DNA from: Ephemerocybe angulata
Lineage: Eukaryota; Basidiomycota; Agaricomycetes; Agaricales; Psathyrellaceae
Assembly: GCA_013368325.1 (NCBI GenBank)
Contig: JAACJK010000115.1
Span: forward strand, 248,001-312,000
Length of the DNA stretch: 64,000 nucleotides
Direction: 5' to 3'
This document shows, in pieces, positions 29,274 to 41,338 of this stretch. The notes below the pieces were generated by a model that saw nothing but the letters and a program-made list of their open reading frames with translations, had not been told where the DNA came from and searched no databases. The stretch's first letter is position 1; each line of letters starts with the position of its first letter. The position numbers were made by a program, and so were the translations under genes.

Positions 29274-30893
29274 CATCAACGAAAATGCGGGTACCATAAA
29301 TTAGAAAAGTTTGCATGTCAGAAGATAAATTTACATTTATATCCATGCATGCCATGTATATGGCAGAGGGGCGGCTTGTACTGTGCTGGCGGGCATGTGC
29401 CAGCCATAGATGGGCGCAGGGGGCGTGTAGGTGCCATGTATGGAACTGCAATAAATATGGCTTCCATACAAGGGCACCAAAGTAATATATGACCCATACA
29501 TGGATGCCATATAGCTCATTCCCTCCATTTGACTCAATATTTAATATCATTCTCATCCCTATCCTCAAGGAACTGGTCTACAGCTGCGCGGATTGAAATA
29601 TGGTTGGGCGCAACACCTCTATGTATAACCATGGCCTGTATCCGACGACTGACCCCGCGCGACTTGCGCGCAACACGGGTTTCCAATGAAAACGCTTGCA
29701 TACATCTCACCTGAGTGAACCTGATATAGTTAGAGTTGAATTTAGAACAGTCTAAATGCGGCAGAAAAGCAATGTTCGCCGAGTGTAGGGCGGGGACGCC
29801 ACCCAAATTGGCGACGGGTGCCGGCCAGCCGAGGTTTGATCGGAGCTTTAATCATGGGCGCGGGAACGCGTTCAGGGACGCGACGTCCCCTGGCTTCTTT
29901 CTTCTCTCCCCCCATCTTGCCGTCCCCTTCCCCTGAAATCAGCTTCATTCACTCCCCTGCGAACCCCCCGACCCTTGGACGCGCACCCTTCAGCCTAGGC
30001 CGACAACGCTCGACCGGTGGGTCGTGGTGGATGTGTCATGTCGAGCGAGCTTGTCAGGTGGTCGATGGCGTCGATTCCCGCTGGGCGGGTTCATTCTTCG
30101 TCGTGCAACGGTTCTGGGCGGCGGTTTATGCTAGGCGAGGTCGCCTTTTCGTCGAGGGATAGGATTTGCACTGGGCGAGATCGCTGTTTTGTCTGAGGGG
30201 GCTCGACGTTGGCTGGGCGGGTTGCTTCGCTCAGGCTCAGCGTGTCCACTGTCGCGCTACGCCTCTAAGTTCGTGAAGACCGCGTTTCTCACGGGCTTTG
30301 CCTTGTATATGCGGTACGTCGCATTGTTTTCTGGGCCAAGTAGATCACGGCGTGCTGCACTAACCAGGTTCAGTATTGGGCGGGCAGTCGGTGTGGGTTT
30401 GGCGTCGGGTCAGCGGGGAAAGTCGTGTTCCAGGGCATACAGTGAGTCTTCTATGGCCTTCGGAGGAGTTTAGTCTCACATATCTGTCAAACTATACCTT
30501 CAAGCGCGTATCGATATTTCCAGGTTTGGGAGGTACTGTATGAGTATGTCAGACGGGCTTGGATCATCGCGCGACCATCCTTCCCTCTCGTTTAGCTCTG
30601 TACTAGATCTCTACGCCATGTTCTCGGTAGCTACGTCTCAATTATAAACCGTTTTACACCTATTCCTGCCTGGATATAGAAGAGAGATTCGAATCACGGC
30701 AATTCTGACTGCAGAATTGTAGCGCGGCTTAACTGTTGCGCGCCCCTTGTATGGGCGTACTGTGATCGTGCCTGCCATGTATGGGACATGTTTAGTGTAA
30801 GCACTCGTTCCTTACATGGGACCGTCCCACACATGGTAAAGGCTCATACATGTTACATGTACCGAATACATGGTAACCGCATTTTCGTTGATG
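29274..30893. mobile_element. TIR element of about 1.6 kb, non-coding
   Basis: The ends match in inverted orientation: CATCAACGAAAATGCGGG at 29274 and its complement at 30877-30893, extending through GGKTACCAT. Subterminal regions at both ends carry many copies of CATGTATGG / CCATACATG (29335-29510 and 30750-30875). A 2-bp CC flank is the only possible target duplication. The middle (29800-30480) is GC-rich with no recognisable protein. It interrupts duplicated segment A. Confidence 0.6.
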
Positions 30894-30919
30894 CCTCCGC
30901 TGCGCGCTGGAGCCGGACA

Positions 30920-32660
30920 ATGTGCTCTACTTACTACTACAGGTGCCCGACGATTGCGTCGAACGACGAATGACTACAACACTACGACTCCCATTGGGTT
31001 ACCAAGGTGGCGGCGGGAGGATGGGAGGCGGTGATGGGTGGAGAAGACGAGGTGCGTGGATGCGGTGTGGTCGAGTTGTGGATGGGGTTAGAGGTAGTCG
31101 TAACGTGTGGATGGGGGTGGGGTTAGATGAACGAGGACCCATGGGTAGGCTGTTCGTTGTCCTCCTCTGCGCGCCGAGGCACGCGACGAACGACTACGAC
31201 TACGAGTGGTGAACAGCAGTAGCGGCGGGAGGATCGGAGGCGAAGATTGGTGGGGAGAACGAACAGGGAGAGGATGGGGGGTGGTCGGGTGCTGGATGGG
31301 GCTAGAGGTGGTAGATGGGGCTAGAGGTGGTAGAAAGGTGTGGTGGATGACGGATGAGAGACGGCAGCATGGGGGTTGGATGATGGATGAAGGACGGCGG
31401 CGACTGGTCAGCGGGTCTGAGCCGAACAGCGTGGGTGGGGCGAGGACACAACAACGAACAGGACGCCTCACCAGGATGACGATGGATGGCGATGGTTGGG
31501 AGACCACGATGGACATGGAACGGAGGTGGTGGGAGCATGGCGACGAGCGACGGCGACGCGATAGCGTGGCAGGTAATATCTAGGGCGGCGTGCTGTCCGT
31601 GTCCGAGGAAAGTGAGTTCCCCGATTTCCGAGTCGTATACCTTCGTTACGTTGGTGCTGCTTGCATAAAGCATGATTTGTATATGCCAAAGTCCTCGCAA
31701 TAGTGAAGGAGTGGGATGTAGCAAGGTTCGCCGCTACCCGCTCGTCTCGTCGCTCCGCTCAGTGCGCCTCCCGATCCTCCTCCGTTTGTGTCTTCCTCTC
31801 TCCTCTCTCTCGTCTCTAGAGCTGGTGATCGCCGCACATCACTGCGTGGCGCAGTGCCCCGTACACGCCATAGACACGAAAATCATGCTCAGAGTAGTCG
31901 CCTCTGGTGTTCCATTGTTAATCTATCTTGCATCTATCCCAGCTTACCATGCTCGGTGTGTCGTATACTTCGAGTTCCGAACAGACCGACTCACATTACG
32001 ACAGAAACCGTGCTCAAGCTGTGCATCCAAAGTGAGAACAATCAATGCATCGCTCTTTTAACTATGAATGGGTATTCGAATGTAAGTCATTTCGAAATGG
32101 CTGGCATGATAGGTGCGAGCTCTCGTAGACTCCGAAGGGAGTCTTGTCAAGCTGCCTAAGTATATTCTGCGGGAAGTCAGAGAGAGTAACTCCGGAGGTT
32201 GGGTCAAATAGAATCTACAACTTGAATGTACATCAAGAAGTAATTGAATAGCACACACCGAGGCTCAAGAGTACATTATATCCGGCTACCCAGAATGGCG
32301 GATACTCGCAAAGTAATGTGGTTTATGCCGTGTAGCACTGCGATAGAGGGTGCACGGATATCCCAGTAGAAATTAATGCAGGTGAGGAGTGGAGGGACAC
32401 GGGCACGAGCGGATTGAAGGGAACGAAAGGGACGGACGTAGAGCATATAAGAGGGAGCCAGGGCAATCAAAGCGAGCCAATGTGAAGGGACGTACGTTGG
32501 AGGGTTGCCGGCACTGGCCCCATGCCTTATATATATGCACGGATCGAACAAAGACAGATTAGATTTACGGATCAGCCCATCTAATTGAATATTTACGTAC
32601 ATGCACAGCGATCTACATAGGCCGGAAGAGCCTTCATACCCGTACATATCCGATCTGCCG
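30920..32660 (+). repeat. Dispersed GC-rich duplication (R family), copy 1
   Basis: About 30940-31130 matches 52690-52890 closely (TGCGTCGAACGACGAATGAC, GTGGTCGAGTTGTGGATGGG). About 31560-31660 matches 36085-36150 and 53020-53100 (CCTTCGTTACGTTGG). About 31860-32660 matches 56960-58050 (catagac-cgaaaat block, GACTCCGGAGG block, CAGCCCATCTAA block). On the minus strand the shared part can be read as N-V-T-K...L-D-Q-H/N-A-V-L-I, but no continuous gene is evident. These are segmental duplications around the secreted-protein genes. Confidence 0.5.
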
Positions 32661-32769
32661 AGTACTTAGGGCCAGAGCACCTATGGTCAAAACGGAGTCA
32701 ATGCACTGAAACCACAACCAATATCGTAAGCTGGCGACTTTCTTCTCCGTGCATACGTAGAGCCCGACG

Positions 32770-33015
32770 TCAAATTGACCTCACACCAAACTGGCGGTGT
32801 ACCGCATAGAAAGTCGAGAGAGCATCCATTTTCCAACCAGCCGGAATAAACCTATCCTTCACCTTCGTCGCGAACTCCTCGTACGTTGTCAGTGCCTTGA
32901 GAGTGTCGCGGTTCTCGTTCCGCCACTGATTCGCTTCTGGAGCCTCCATCTTGAGCCTGAGTCCCAAAGGACACATTGGACAGTGGCAGATAACATTGCC
33001 ATTCGGATGGACCAA
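32770..33015 (-). pseudogene. Retrotransposon Gag-like fragment
   Basis: An 81-aa frame contains QWRNENRDTL, YEEFATKVKDRFIPAGW and a DALSTFYAV stretch. The spacing W...L.t.eeF...f..rF.P..w resembles the capsid region of fungal retrotransposon Gags. No flanking protease, knuckle or LTR is visible. Weak call. Confidence 0.3.
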
Positions 33016-33083
33016 GTAGAAGATGCACTACACGTAAAAGCGAAGGGAGAGGACATCGAAATGGGAGATAATGACGCGGCCCA

Positions 33084-33498
33084 CTAGTGCGACATGTGGA
33101 CACCTTCCTTCTTACACGGCGCTTTATCCTGGACTTCCTAGAACAGCTGAGGGTAAGCAGTGAGTCTGAACTTGTCGTGAGTGTACAACGCACCTTCGCA
33201 GTGACATCCTTTCCGCATTTGATGCACTTGAAGATGTATTTACCACGCCTTTGGAGGCGGTCGCTGAGCTCGTCGATCAGGTCGCGGGTGGTGAGGTCTG
33301 AGAGGAGCGCGCGAGTGCTGAGCTCATCGCTATATTCACGGGCATGGAGCGACTATTTATGACCTTTAAGTGAGGATCATTGTACACAATGGGATAGGTA
33401 AGCGTTCTTACTGTGTCATATCTACCACCCGAGTGTGCCATGGCAGTGGAAACAAGGGCGAGTGCAACGGCAAGGCCAGCGGGAATAGAGAAGCGCAT
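33084..33498 (-). CDS. S1: small secreted precursor protein with CxxC knuckle
   Basis: Three exons: 33412-33498, 33194-33352 and 33084-33137; introns of 59 and 56 nt with GTAAGA...TAG and GTGCGT...TAG borders, both phase 0. The predicted protein is 99 aa. It starts with a signal peptide (MRFSIPAGLAVALALVS, cleavage likely after AMA). Exon 2 carries the family propeptide (EYSDELSTRALLSDLTTRDL, then IDELSDRLQRR). A dibasic RR follows, then the tail FKCIKCGKDVTAK and, in exon 3, one more cysteine (APCKKEG). A Kex2-like protease could release the tail. I recognise no named family; five relatives are in this window and this copy looks intact. Confidence 0.75.
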
Positions 33499-33499
33499 T

Positions 33500-34429
33500 G
33501 TTATGTGTAGGGAGATGGATGTAAAGGCTGTTGGTGCGTGATGCTTTGAAGTTTAATAAAAGTAGGGCTGAGAAAACTAGGCTTGAAAGCTGAGAGAGGT
33601 AGGAAGGGTGAGGATGGAGTTGGAATGCAAGAGGGCAGCACTATTTATCCTGTTCGAGAACTCTTGGGGGACCGTTGATTACGAGTTGGATCTGGGTCTC
33701 GGGTGCTAGCTCGGATACGATGTGGTTCGGGCCTGAGGGCCACGTAGAGTTTGATAACATACCTCGGTTGGAACAGTTCAGCAAGCGCTTCCAAGCGGTA
33801 CCATGTTACCGCTTGGAACAGCCGTGTTACAGGTAACATGTAACACGGCTGAATCGATCCTAACATACGTCTGATTAGCAACCCACGTTTTCGCTGGATC
33901 GACCCAGCCGGATGCCCGGATACCCGGATGAACATATAGTCTGTGCGAAAACACAGGCTCCGCGCCGATCCGTCTCGGACTCCAAAGCTACAGAGATTGC
34001 ACTCATTTGGCTTTTCAATCTGGAGGAATTTGAGCAAACTTAGCGGCATGGAACGGTATATTCTAGTATCTGTATAGTCCAAGTTTCGTGAGTTCATGTC
34101 GGAAAAAGTAAAACAGTGGCTCTCAAGTCCGGTTTGAAGTTTGAAGCCGTTCCCATCTATTCACACGGTAATAATAAGCCCGTTTCAGGGTCGGATAGCG
34201 TCTGTTCACTGGTGCCCGCGAAACCCCCGTCTGTTGTATTGGAGAAAATCCGACAGAGCCGATAGAGCCCCCGGGTATACCAGCACTGTCTCAGCGCCCT
34301 AATCATTTCTCACCCATATTCCTCATATTACATAGTTTCCCGCTTTCCCGGCTATGTACCATATTCTACACATCCCTTCCCTGTCTTTTCCCATTGAAGA
34401 GCCCTACACACAGCAGAACAAAAAAGAGA
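33500..34429. other. Spacer between S1 and S2
   Basis: No secure gene. Two adjacent perfect hairpins stand out: CCAAGCGGTA/TACCGCTTGG at 33791-33816 and CAGCCGTGTTACA/TGTAACACGGCTG at 33819-33851. They lie on a 150-codon minus frame (33645-34097) that resembles nothing known to me. Confidence 0.3.
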
Positions 34430-34745
34430 ATGCGCGTCCCACTCCTCGCCCTCCTCCCCTGAGTCGCCTTTGGCACGCTCGCGTCTCTTGCAAACGCCCA
34501 CTTCACCGACGACGTAAGATACGCGTCTCCGCGCCCGTATGTATAACGACGCCCTTCATATTTACTGACATTTCCTTCAGGTTGATGCACGAGAGATCCA
34601 TGCGTGCAGCTTCCACGACGACTCGGCCCTCGAACTACGAGATATCATAGCCAGTCTCTCAACTAGAGACCTCATCGACGAGCTCAGCGAGCGCCTCGAG
34701 CGGCGGTCGTCGTGTTTCTCTATGGCGACAAACGAACCTCGCTAA
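34430..34745 (+). pseudogene. S2: secreted-family copy with a stop in the signal peptide
   Basis: Exon 1 (34430-34513) encodes MRVPLLALLP, then TGA at 34460-34462, then VAFGTLASLANAHFTDD. A 67-nt intron (GTAAGA...TTCAG, 34514-34580) follows at the same phase-0 position as in the relatives. Exon 2 (34581-34745) encodes the propeptide (DIIASLSTRDLIDELSERLERR) and a short tail SSCFSMATNEPR ending in TAA. The tail has a single cysteine and lacks the CxxC knuckle. CGA to TGA is the simplest origin of the stop. The copy is probably dead, although its frame is otherwise open. Confidence 0.7.
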
Positions 34746-34914
34746 ATGTACTTATTTGTAGGTCACCCTTACACCCCTCCAATCGCGGACACAGCCAAAC
34801 AAGCACAGCGAACAAGGAGTCCTAAGTTGAAGGAGAGCACAGAGCCCGAACGCTTAGTCATCTATCCAAGATCTTGTTGAAGCGGGGCCATCATTCGTTG
34901 TTGCCTCCCACCAC

Positions 34915-35400
34915 CATGTCCTCGTCCCCCGAGCCCCATCGCCGTACGTGTCTCCCTCTATTTGTCCGTATTGCGCGCTAACAGACGTGCAGCAGCACCC
35001 ATCTTGGCGTCTGCAACGGCGGATCAGCTCCGGCACATGTCGAGCTCGCTGGCCTCACCCACGCAGCGCCCGCACCGCCGCACATCCCAGCACCTCCGCT
35101 CCGACGCCCGCCTCGGGTCTCGATCCCCTCCTCGCCCACATCCATGTACGCAGCGCTCTTCTCCCCCTTAACGCCCACTAACACTCCGCAGCCACTCCTC
35201 CTCCTCGACACCAGCCTCTGCTGCTCCCAACGCCATACAGCGTCCCCAGCGTGTTCGACAGCGCCGTCGATGCCGCTTTCGAGCGTGCGGCCCATCGCTC
35301 GGAGCACTTCACACCCTCGTCGTCCGCTACCTCGTCTACACCGCCCTACTCGCACCCGCCCTCGCCTAGTCAGGTTTCTACGAGGAGAACACCGTTCATG
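34915..35400 (+). repeat. Duplicated gene-like segment, copy B (MITE-free)
   Basis: It starts with ATGTCCTCGTCCCCCGAGCC and a GTACGTGT donor, and continues parallel to copy A at 28371. Exon-like blocks are separated by GTACGCAGCG...CTCCGCAG. A plausible last exon reads VPSVFDSAVDAAFERAAHRS. It contains the single GCAGCGCC that serves as the empty site for the hAT MITE of copy A. Product not recognised. Confidence 0.45.
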
Positions 35401-36400
35401 TGATGCTGGGATCGACTCTCGACTCTCGCCTCGACCTCGGTATTGACGCACCTTCTCTCCGGGTTTGGACGAGAGGTTGGAGGGTGGGACGGTGGGCAGG
35501 GTGGGAGGGAGTTTGAGGGCCGTGCTGGCTGTCGCACCGGTTGTTGTAGGAGGGAAGGCGTAGGTGGAAATGTGATGACCGTCGACCCGGACGTTCATTC
35601 CTTCTTGGGGTAGAATGGGAGAGCGCGGGGCTGAGCACGAGTTTGCGGGAGAGTATGGAGTGTAAGGAAGTCGGGAGTGTGGGATGGAGTGTGATACGGA
35701 TACGCGTGCTTGGGATTGCACCGGTCTCTCGAGAGTGTGTCTACGACGACGGGTGGAGAACGGCAGTGGCGGCGGGAGCCTGGAGGTGGGAGTCGAAGAT
35801 GGATGGGAGAGGGCGGGATGGTGTGTGGTAGAGTGGTGGAGGGGAATAGCCTCGGGAGGTGTGGTATTGGCGTGGCGATAGGGGATCTGTGAAGGATGGA
35901 GGCGATGGGGATGGGAGATGGATGAAGAACGGTGGCGATGGGTTGACGGACAGCGGCTTTGAGTGTGAGAAAGGCGAGGGCGCAACGACGAGCTGGATGA
36001 CATACCACGACGACGACGGATTGAGACAGACTCGACGCTGGTGGGAGTTTGGCGAAGAGCGATAGTGATTTCAGCGTGGCGGGTGGTGATTAGGACGGCG
36101 TGCTGGTCGAGGTAAGTAAGTTCATCCATTGTACGCATCTTCGTTACGTGGGTACTGCCTGGGGATTTAGTTCTTGCAGCTACCCGATCATCTCCTCGCT
36201 TCCCATTCGGTGCGTCTCTCCTGCGTCCACTTCTGTTTGCGTCCACCTCCTCTCCTCCTCTCCTCCCTCTCTCGTCTCTAGAGCTGATCATCGCCGCATG
36301 TCACTGCGTCGCCCGTCTGCTCTAGATACGCGAGAGGGAGGATGACTATAGTTATTGGGGGCGAAGGAGGACTGGGAAAGAGGGCAAAGCAAGTTTAGAG
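35400..36400. repeat. R-family duplication, copy 2
   Basis: Related to 31400-31870 and 52900-53130. A minus frame is open over 34978-36291 (Ser/Arg/Pro/His-rich, with a MDELTYLDQHAVLI block that recurs as YLDQNAVLI in copy 3). The bias and the lack of domains make a real protein doubtful. Confidence 0.4.
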
Positions 36401-36699
36401 AGTGAGGCTGTGGGGGTTTGAGGGGCGTGTTCTACTGGTCGTTGTTGGAGGAAAGGTGTGGGTGGTGACGAGGAGAGGGAGGTTCGATAAGTGATTCGGT
36501 GTGTTGAGGTCGGGTATACGTGGTGAACCTGTCTGAGCCTTTTCGAAAGTACTCAGGGCGTCGAGTTGGTTTACCTCGTCGACTTGGCCACGGCGCGCAG
36601 CACCCGGACCCGGGAAGATAGATATCTACTCTCATGCACAAGTACGTTGGGAAGCGACGACGAGGAACTCGGGATGCGCGGTGCAGAGGGCGACGACGA

Positions 36700-37450
36700 C
36701 ACCCAATCCCCCCATCCATATTCAAACGCCCTTCCAACCGCTTAGACGTGTGTTCATCACCTCCGCTTCTCCTTTCATATACCTAACGCACACCTACAAC
36801 ACCCCTACATACTGTATGTCATATTACCGGCGATCGGTCGCTCGTCGATTGTTGGTCATACGAGCAGCTCGTATGCTCAACTTGTTCTTGGACACCTGCG
36901 ATCGTGTGCGAACAGACGGGATGTCTCTGGCGACGTCGTCGTCACGCATGACAGGGTCTGGAGGTTACCTGCCCACTACGGCAGGTGCTACGACGAGGGC
37001 GAGGGTGTGCGATAGGTGAGTACGACCGGTGGATTGAGGAGAATGGTGAGGGTGAGGGCGGCGCGGTGTGGGGTAATGATACAAGGTGAGTTTAAGCGAT
37101 ATGTATACCATTGGCGATAGCGGCGTGCGCGCTGTGATTTGCCCCGACCTGTGGGCTCGTCTTGGTACTTCGTTGATATGTTCTGTCCCTCCGTCGTATC
37201 TCGATTTCGTTCCCGTATTTCTTGTATGTTGATGTTTTGCTTGAATTGTCGAGATCTATCGTGCAACATGGGCTGTATTGTTGAGACCGTTAGCGAGGGG
37301 TTGAGAGTGATGGGTTCGTTGAGGAAGGATGGATTCTGTTGTTTTTTGTTCCATTGCATCGGACGACCGTGACACAGGGAGATCGTCGTGAGGAGGAGTG
37401 ATAGGGTGTGAGTGACGAATGTGGTGGGTTCAGAGGCATGGGTGGAATCT
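36700..37450. repeat. Duplicated block shared with 53440-54010
   Basis: Shared runs include CTCGTCTTGGTAC and GACCGTTAGCGAG. The minus frame at 36988-37497 is not preserved in the other copy. The block continues at 38360-38450, homologous to 54110-54200, after the 685-bp inserted element. Confidence 0.45.
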
Positions 37451-37488
37451 ATTAAATTTGAATTGGCGCGGCACCAGAGAACGCCACT

Positions 37489-38173
37489 TGGTTGCAAACA
37501 GGCCTCTAATCAGAGGGAAAAGATATTTGCATAAGCGCCTCTAACTAGAGGAGTTTGCAAACCGCCTCTAATTAGAGAACAGTTAGCATATTTAGACGAC
37601 CACCTGTACCTCAGCAGTACATTTATGACAAATATACCTACCCTCTTTGGGTTGAGAAAATTTCATGGCAATGATAGGGTATCACCCACACCAAACCCCA
37701 AGCCTAGCTGTTCTGGTTCCCTCACAGAACAGCCTCAAATTAAACACATCTCTAAGATCGAGACCCCGCCTTGTTCACCGCGACCATCTCGCGCGCGCTG
37801 AGCGCGCGCTTAGGGTTCGGCTTAGGCGTCTGGGTTACGGTTAGGTTTGGGTTACGGTTAGTGGTTTGGGTTACGGTTAGAGGTTAGGCACAGGTATATC
37901 AATGTTTCATGTTATAAGTGTCAGTAATAGTGTATAATAGGGCATGATTCAGTAGCAAATGGGCGCTTTCGCATGAGCGCGCCGTGGCCGGCGCGTAAAA
38001 TACCTCCCGCTGGCCCCTCCTACCAATTCCGGTAATGATTACATAGCCATGTTCCCTAATGCGGTCAGTTTCCTCTCAGTTTCCTCTGATAAGAGGCCGT
38101 TTGCAAACACCTCTGATTAGAGGCTGATATGCAAACTACTTTTCCCTCTCATGAGAGGGCTCGTTTGCAACCA
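37489..38173. mobile_element. TIR element (685 bp) containing telomere-like repeats
   Basis: The ends match in inverted orientation for about 85 bp (TGGTTGCAAAC, then paired CCTCTAATCAGAGG-type palindromes spaced by TTTGCA). A 3-bp ACT flanks both ends (37486-37488 and 38174-38176). The centre at about 37805-37890 holds degenerate TTAGGG-like units (CTTAGGGTTCGG, GGGTTACGGTTAG repeated). There is no coding frame. It sits inside the block duplicated at 53.4-54.2 kb, which lacks it. Confidence 0.7.
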
Positions 38174-38366
38174 ACTGACGTACTCGACTGCACCAGAGTC
38201 TCTGCTAGCATCGACGTACATGCCCTGGAGTCAAAGGTCTCGTGAGATAGCTACGGTGTTGGGAACTTGATGCACTGGGGGAGAACGACCATCGATGTAT
38301 ATATATCCTTCCAGTACCTTCTCAGGCGAACTTCCATGGTTGGCAATGCGACCGAATAAATAGTAT

Positions 38367-38559
38367 TCAAGACCAAGATAATGGAAAGAATATGTTCACA
38401 ATACAGGAGCCCAGCTCCATGTAGGACTCGAAGTCTTCACCTGGGCGGGGAGGATCGAAGAGGATTGACGAGACCGTCTTGCGTATGTCGGGATCGTTGG
38501 TCCTCCACATGTTGAGGAGGAGACGGTTTGCGAGGATGGGAACCACTACATTCGTAAGC
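38367..38559 (-). pseudogene. Last exon of a probable multi-pass membrane protein
   Basis: After an acceptor AACTCAG the frame reads LTNVVVPILANRLLLNMW, then DPDIRKTVSSILFDPP, and stops at TGA 38367-38369. A final helix ending in R-L-L-L-N-M is common in Agaricomycete DUF6533-like membrane proteins; that assignment is an inference. Upstream exons could not be joined: minus frames at 38625-39348 contain short hydrophobic pieces (GIFALVIFIFLVRYRN) that may belong to it. Confidence 0.3.
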
Positions 38560-39359
38560 CTGAGTTAAATTTGGATAAGTGGCAAATGGTGTGAGAGTGA
38601 TTCTATGCACACCCGACGATTATCCTATGGGGTGACGTCCGCTGTATTAGTTGGTATGCTGAGCTGAAGAGCATTGCTGGGCTTACTCAGTGGGTATATG
38701 GTACCGTCCAAGCTGCTAACCAAGCCTTTAGTTAGGACTCGTGGCCCAGAAAGAGAGTGTAGACAGCTTAGGGCCCATTCGGTAACTGTGGGATGCTCCC
38801 AGAAGCTCCTATTAGTCGGAAGTTTCCGTCCGCCCAAATAACACTTTTCAACAAAACTGACGACAGTTTTACGTCTTTGGACGCAAAGTTCGTCTAAACG
38901 GGTTGGCGGAAATCTCCGACATAGAGGGCCATCAATTTGGCTGGACCCAAAGGCTGCAACCACTAATGCGCCAAGGCGAATTCCTACCGGCATCATGAGT
39001 TATAACCACGGTAAAAGAACCGATGGGATAGGGCTCACCTGTGATTGGGACGATGCATGCACCGCTATCTCGACGGAGAACGCAAGGAGAACGTGAAATA
39101 ACTTCATGGTACCCCCCCGGTTTCGGTATCGTACCAGAAAAATGAAAATTACCAAGGCAAATATACCTGAAAGTGATTTGTGTGAAGGCAACAGGAATGC
39201 ATTTAACATGGAATGACCTACATAAGACCTTGGCCAGCACCAGCACGAGATATTCTGCTATCGCAAGTTTCGCAGATGACATTGCAGCTGCCCAAGTACA
39301 TGTATACCCAAGTCCTTGATCGAACTCGGAGAGCGGGAGTGCTGCCAAGTAATCTCAGC

Positions 39360-41239
39360 CAACGGGAGAACAAGCAGTAGGCACGACAGCTTTACAGGAA
39401 CATGGATTACTTTACCAGATATGTTGCCATAATTGGTGTGAGATATATGGGACGAGCACCGAGAAGCGCATGAACGCACAGTAGTGCTACTGTAATTTTG
39501 ATTTAGTATCAATTAACCCGCAAAAACCTGCGACCCACCCTCAGCTGAAAAATTGTAGACTCTGTGGAACGCTAGGTGAGTGATGAGGTAAGGAACTGCA
39601 GTGTAATTTAATGTTTCGTATTTGCCTTCAATGAAGATACCAGCCAACACTGTACAAGTCTGATGAAGATGAGGTTTTGATTGTATGTACACTTGATCAT
39701 CGGTTGACGTGTCCCGCTCTCACCGTCTCACATTCCAAACTCTCCATACCGTACGCTCGGCACCGGCCCCTCATTTGGTTTGGCCCTTGATAGCGGACGG
39801 ATGACTGGTGTTACGCTGCTGGGTCTGATATTAGGTGAATGGGAGTGTGATGGATTCGCATTGATCCTTAGAGACTGGCTGGAGGTGACGGTGTGACAGG
39901 GGGGATATGCTAGCGCGAGAGCTTTAAAGAGGAGGTGAAGGATGGCGATCTATGGGTGGATCCTCTCTGAGTCGTCTCCCTAGCTTACCCACTCTCATTT
40001 TTACAATCCAGATAAGCGATCTACACGCACTTTCTGGCCACTCTTCACGTGTTTGATCGAAGCTACACACCATCTTCGTTCCATCTCACCGCCTCGCTCG
40101 TATCTTTGCGTTTAGTATTTATATTCCATGACAATCACGGTGGCGCACATAAAGGAATAGTAGATGGGAACGATGGGTCGGTGGGATCCATGGATGCAGT
40201 GTTCAATGGTAACTCAAAATTTGAGGAGGCTAAGGGTAATCTGTGGGAGTGGATGTACATGCGCTGCTGAAGAAGTGATCCAAGCGATTAGGTTGGGGCG
40301 TGTGGAAGATGTGGGATATCCGTCGATCCCTATTTCGGTTTTACGATGCCATTTCAGTGCATCCTTGCTATGTCTCAGCTGTAGTTTACAAATCTAATAC
40401 AATCGACATCGAGATCTTATTCAATTCTAGAGAACCGAACTCGAGAATACTCACCACGACTCTTCGTGTACCCAACCAAGTGTGTGGTACGACCCTGAGC
40501 TGCAATGATTCCTATTCCAGGTAAACTGCATTGGGTATATAGGCACGAACACGAGCGGTGGCAGATGGCCAGCAGTTCGCGATGAGATATTTACTATCGC
40601 ATTTGTAAATCTAACTTAGCACAACCGTGTGCGTGTGTGTGTATGGACAGGAAGTTGTACCCTGAGTAGTCAGTCACCTCCGGCGTCCTCAATACTAACC
40701 TATTCCAGCGGACCATGAGCTGTCTGTCGTGTAAGTAATATTTTGGCGGACGGCATTCATGAGCTACGAATCCAAGCTCAGAGTGCTGCGACAAATGAGA
40801 ACGGCCGAGTTCACAATGGCAATGCCACACTCAATCTCCATCGAGAGGCAATTCAATAGTAGAGGCCTGAGCTCGATAGTACGAGTCATGAGACTTACGT
40901 TGACTCATTAATTAACGGAACAAAATAACTGAGACGGAGGATATTATTGGAAGGTTGTCTGCACTATACTGTGCGTAACGATGAAAGAGGGCGTATGGAT
41001 GTGACGACGTGAGGCAGAGTGCGTGCGCGCGGTGAATAGATGGACGCATTGACACCGTAGTCTTTTCTATCCGGCTTGTCACTTGAAGTACCCCTTCTCA
41101 TTTGAATCCTCGCGGTGCTGTTATCCTCTTCCGACTCTGTGCTGCCTATGAAGTCAGACAGTTCTCTCCTTCAGTTGGCTTCCCTGAGCTGGATGCTCTA
41201 CCGGGCTTGGATAATGAATGTTGCAATACAGTTCACTTT
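39360..41239. other. Region without a recognised gene
   Basis: Scattered short frames on both strands and no repeat that I could tie to other parts of the window. It precedes the left end of the 9-kb Tnp2 element. Confidence 0.3.
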
Positions 41240-41243
41240 GGCT

Positions 41244-41338
41244 ATATGGCGAGCCCTTTGGGGATTTATTCCGAGCGCAAACACTTTACGTTTTGCGCAA
41301 ATACTCGGGTCTTTTGCGCAAATTTGACCAAATTTACG
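41244..41338 (+). repeat. Left terminal inverted repeat of the Tnp2 element
   Basis: Matches 50220-50314 inverted. It is nearly perfect for 78 bp (through GGGTCTTTTGCGCAAAT), then diverges. GCGCAAA motifs continue to about 41430. Confidence 0.85.

Noticed and set aside
34978..36291. 437-codon minus frame rich in Ser, Arg, Pro and His
   Set aside because: It spans two different duplicated segments, overlaps gene-like exons on the other strand and has no domain; only a short block recurs in other copies.
37800..37890. True chromosome end or interstitial telomere
   Set aside because: Units are degenerate and few, and lie inside an inverted-repeat element with its own 3-bp flanks. The chromosome continues on both sides.
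40594..40830. Possible laccase copper motif (WHCHCEL)
   Set aside because: Only the HCH triplet fits. The surrounding residues do not match the multicopper oxidase C-terminal region and no other copper motif is near.
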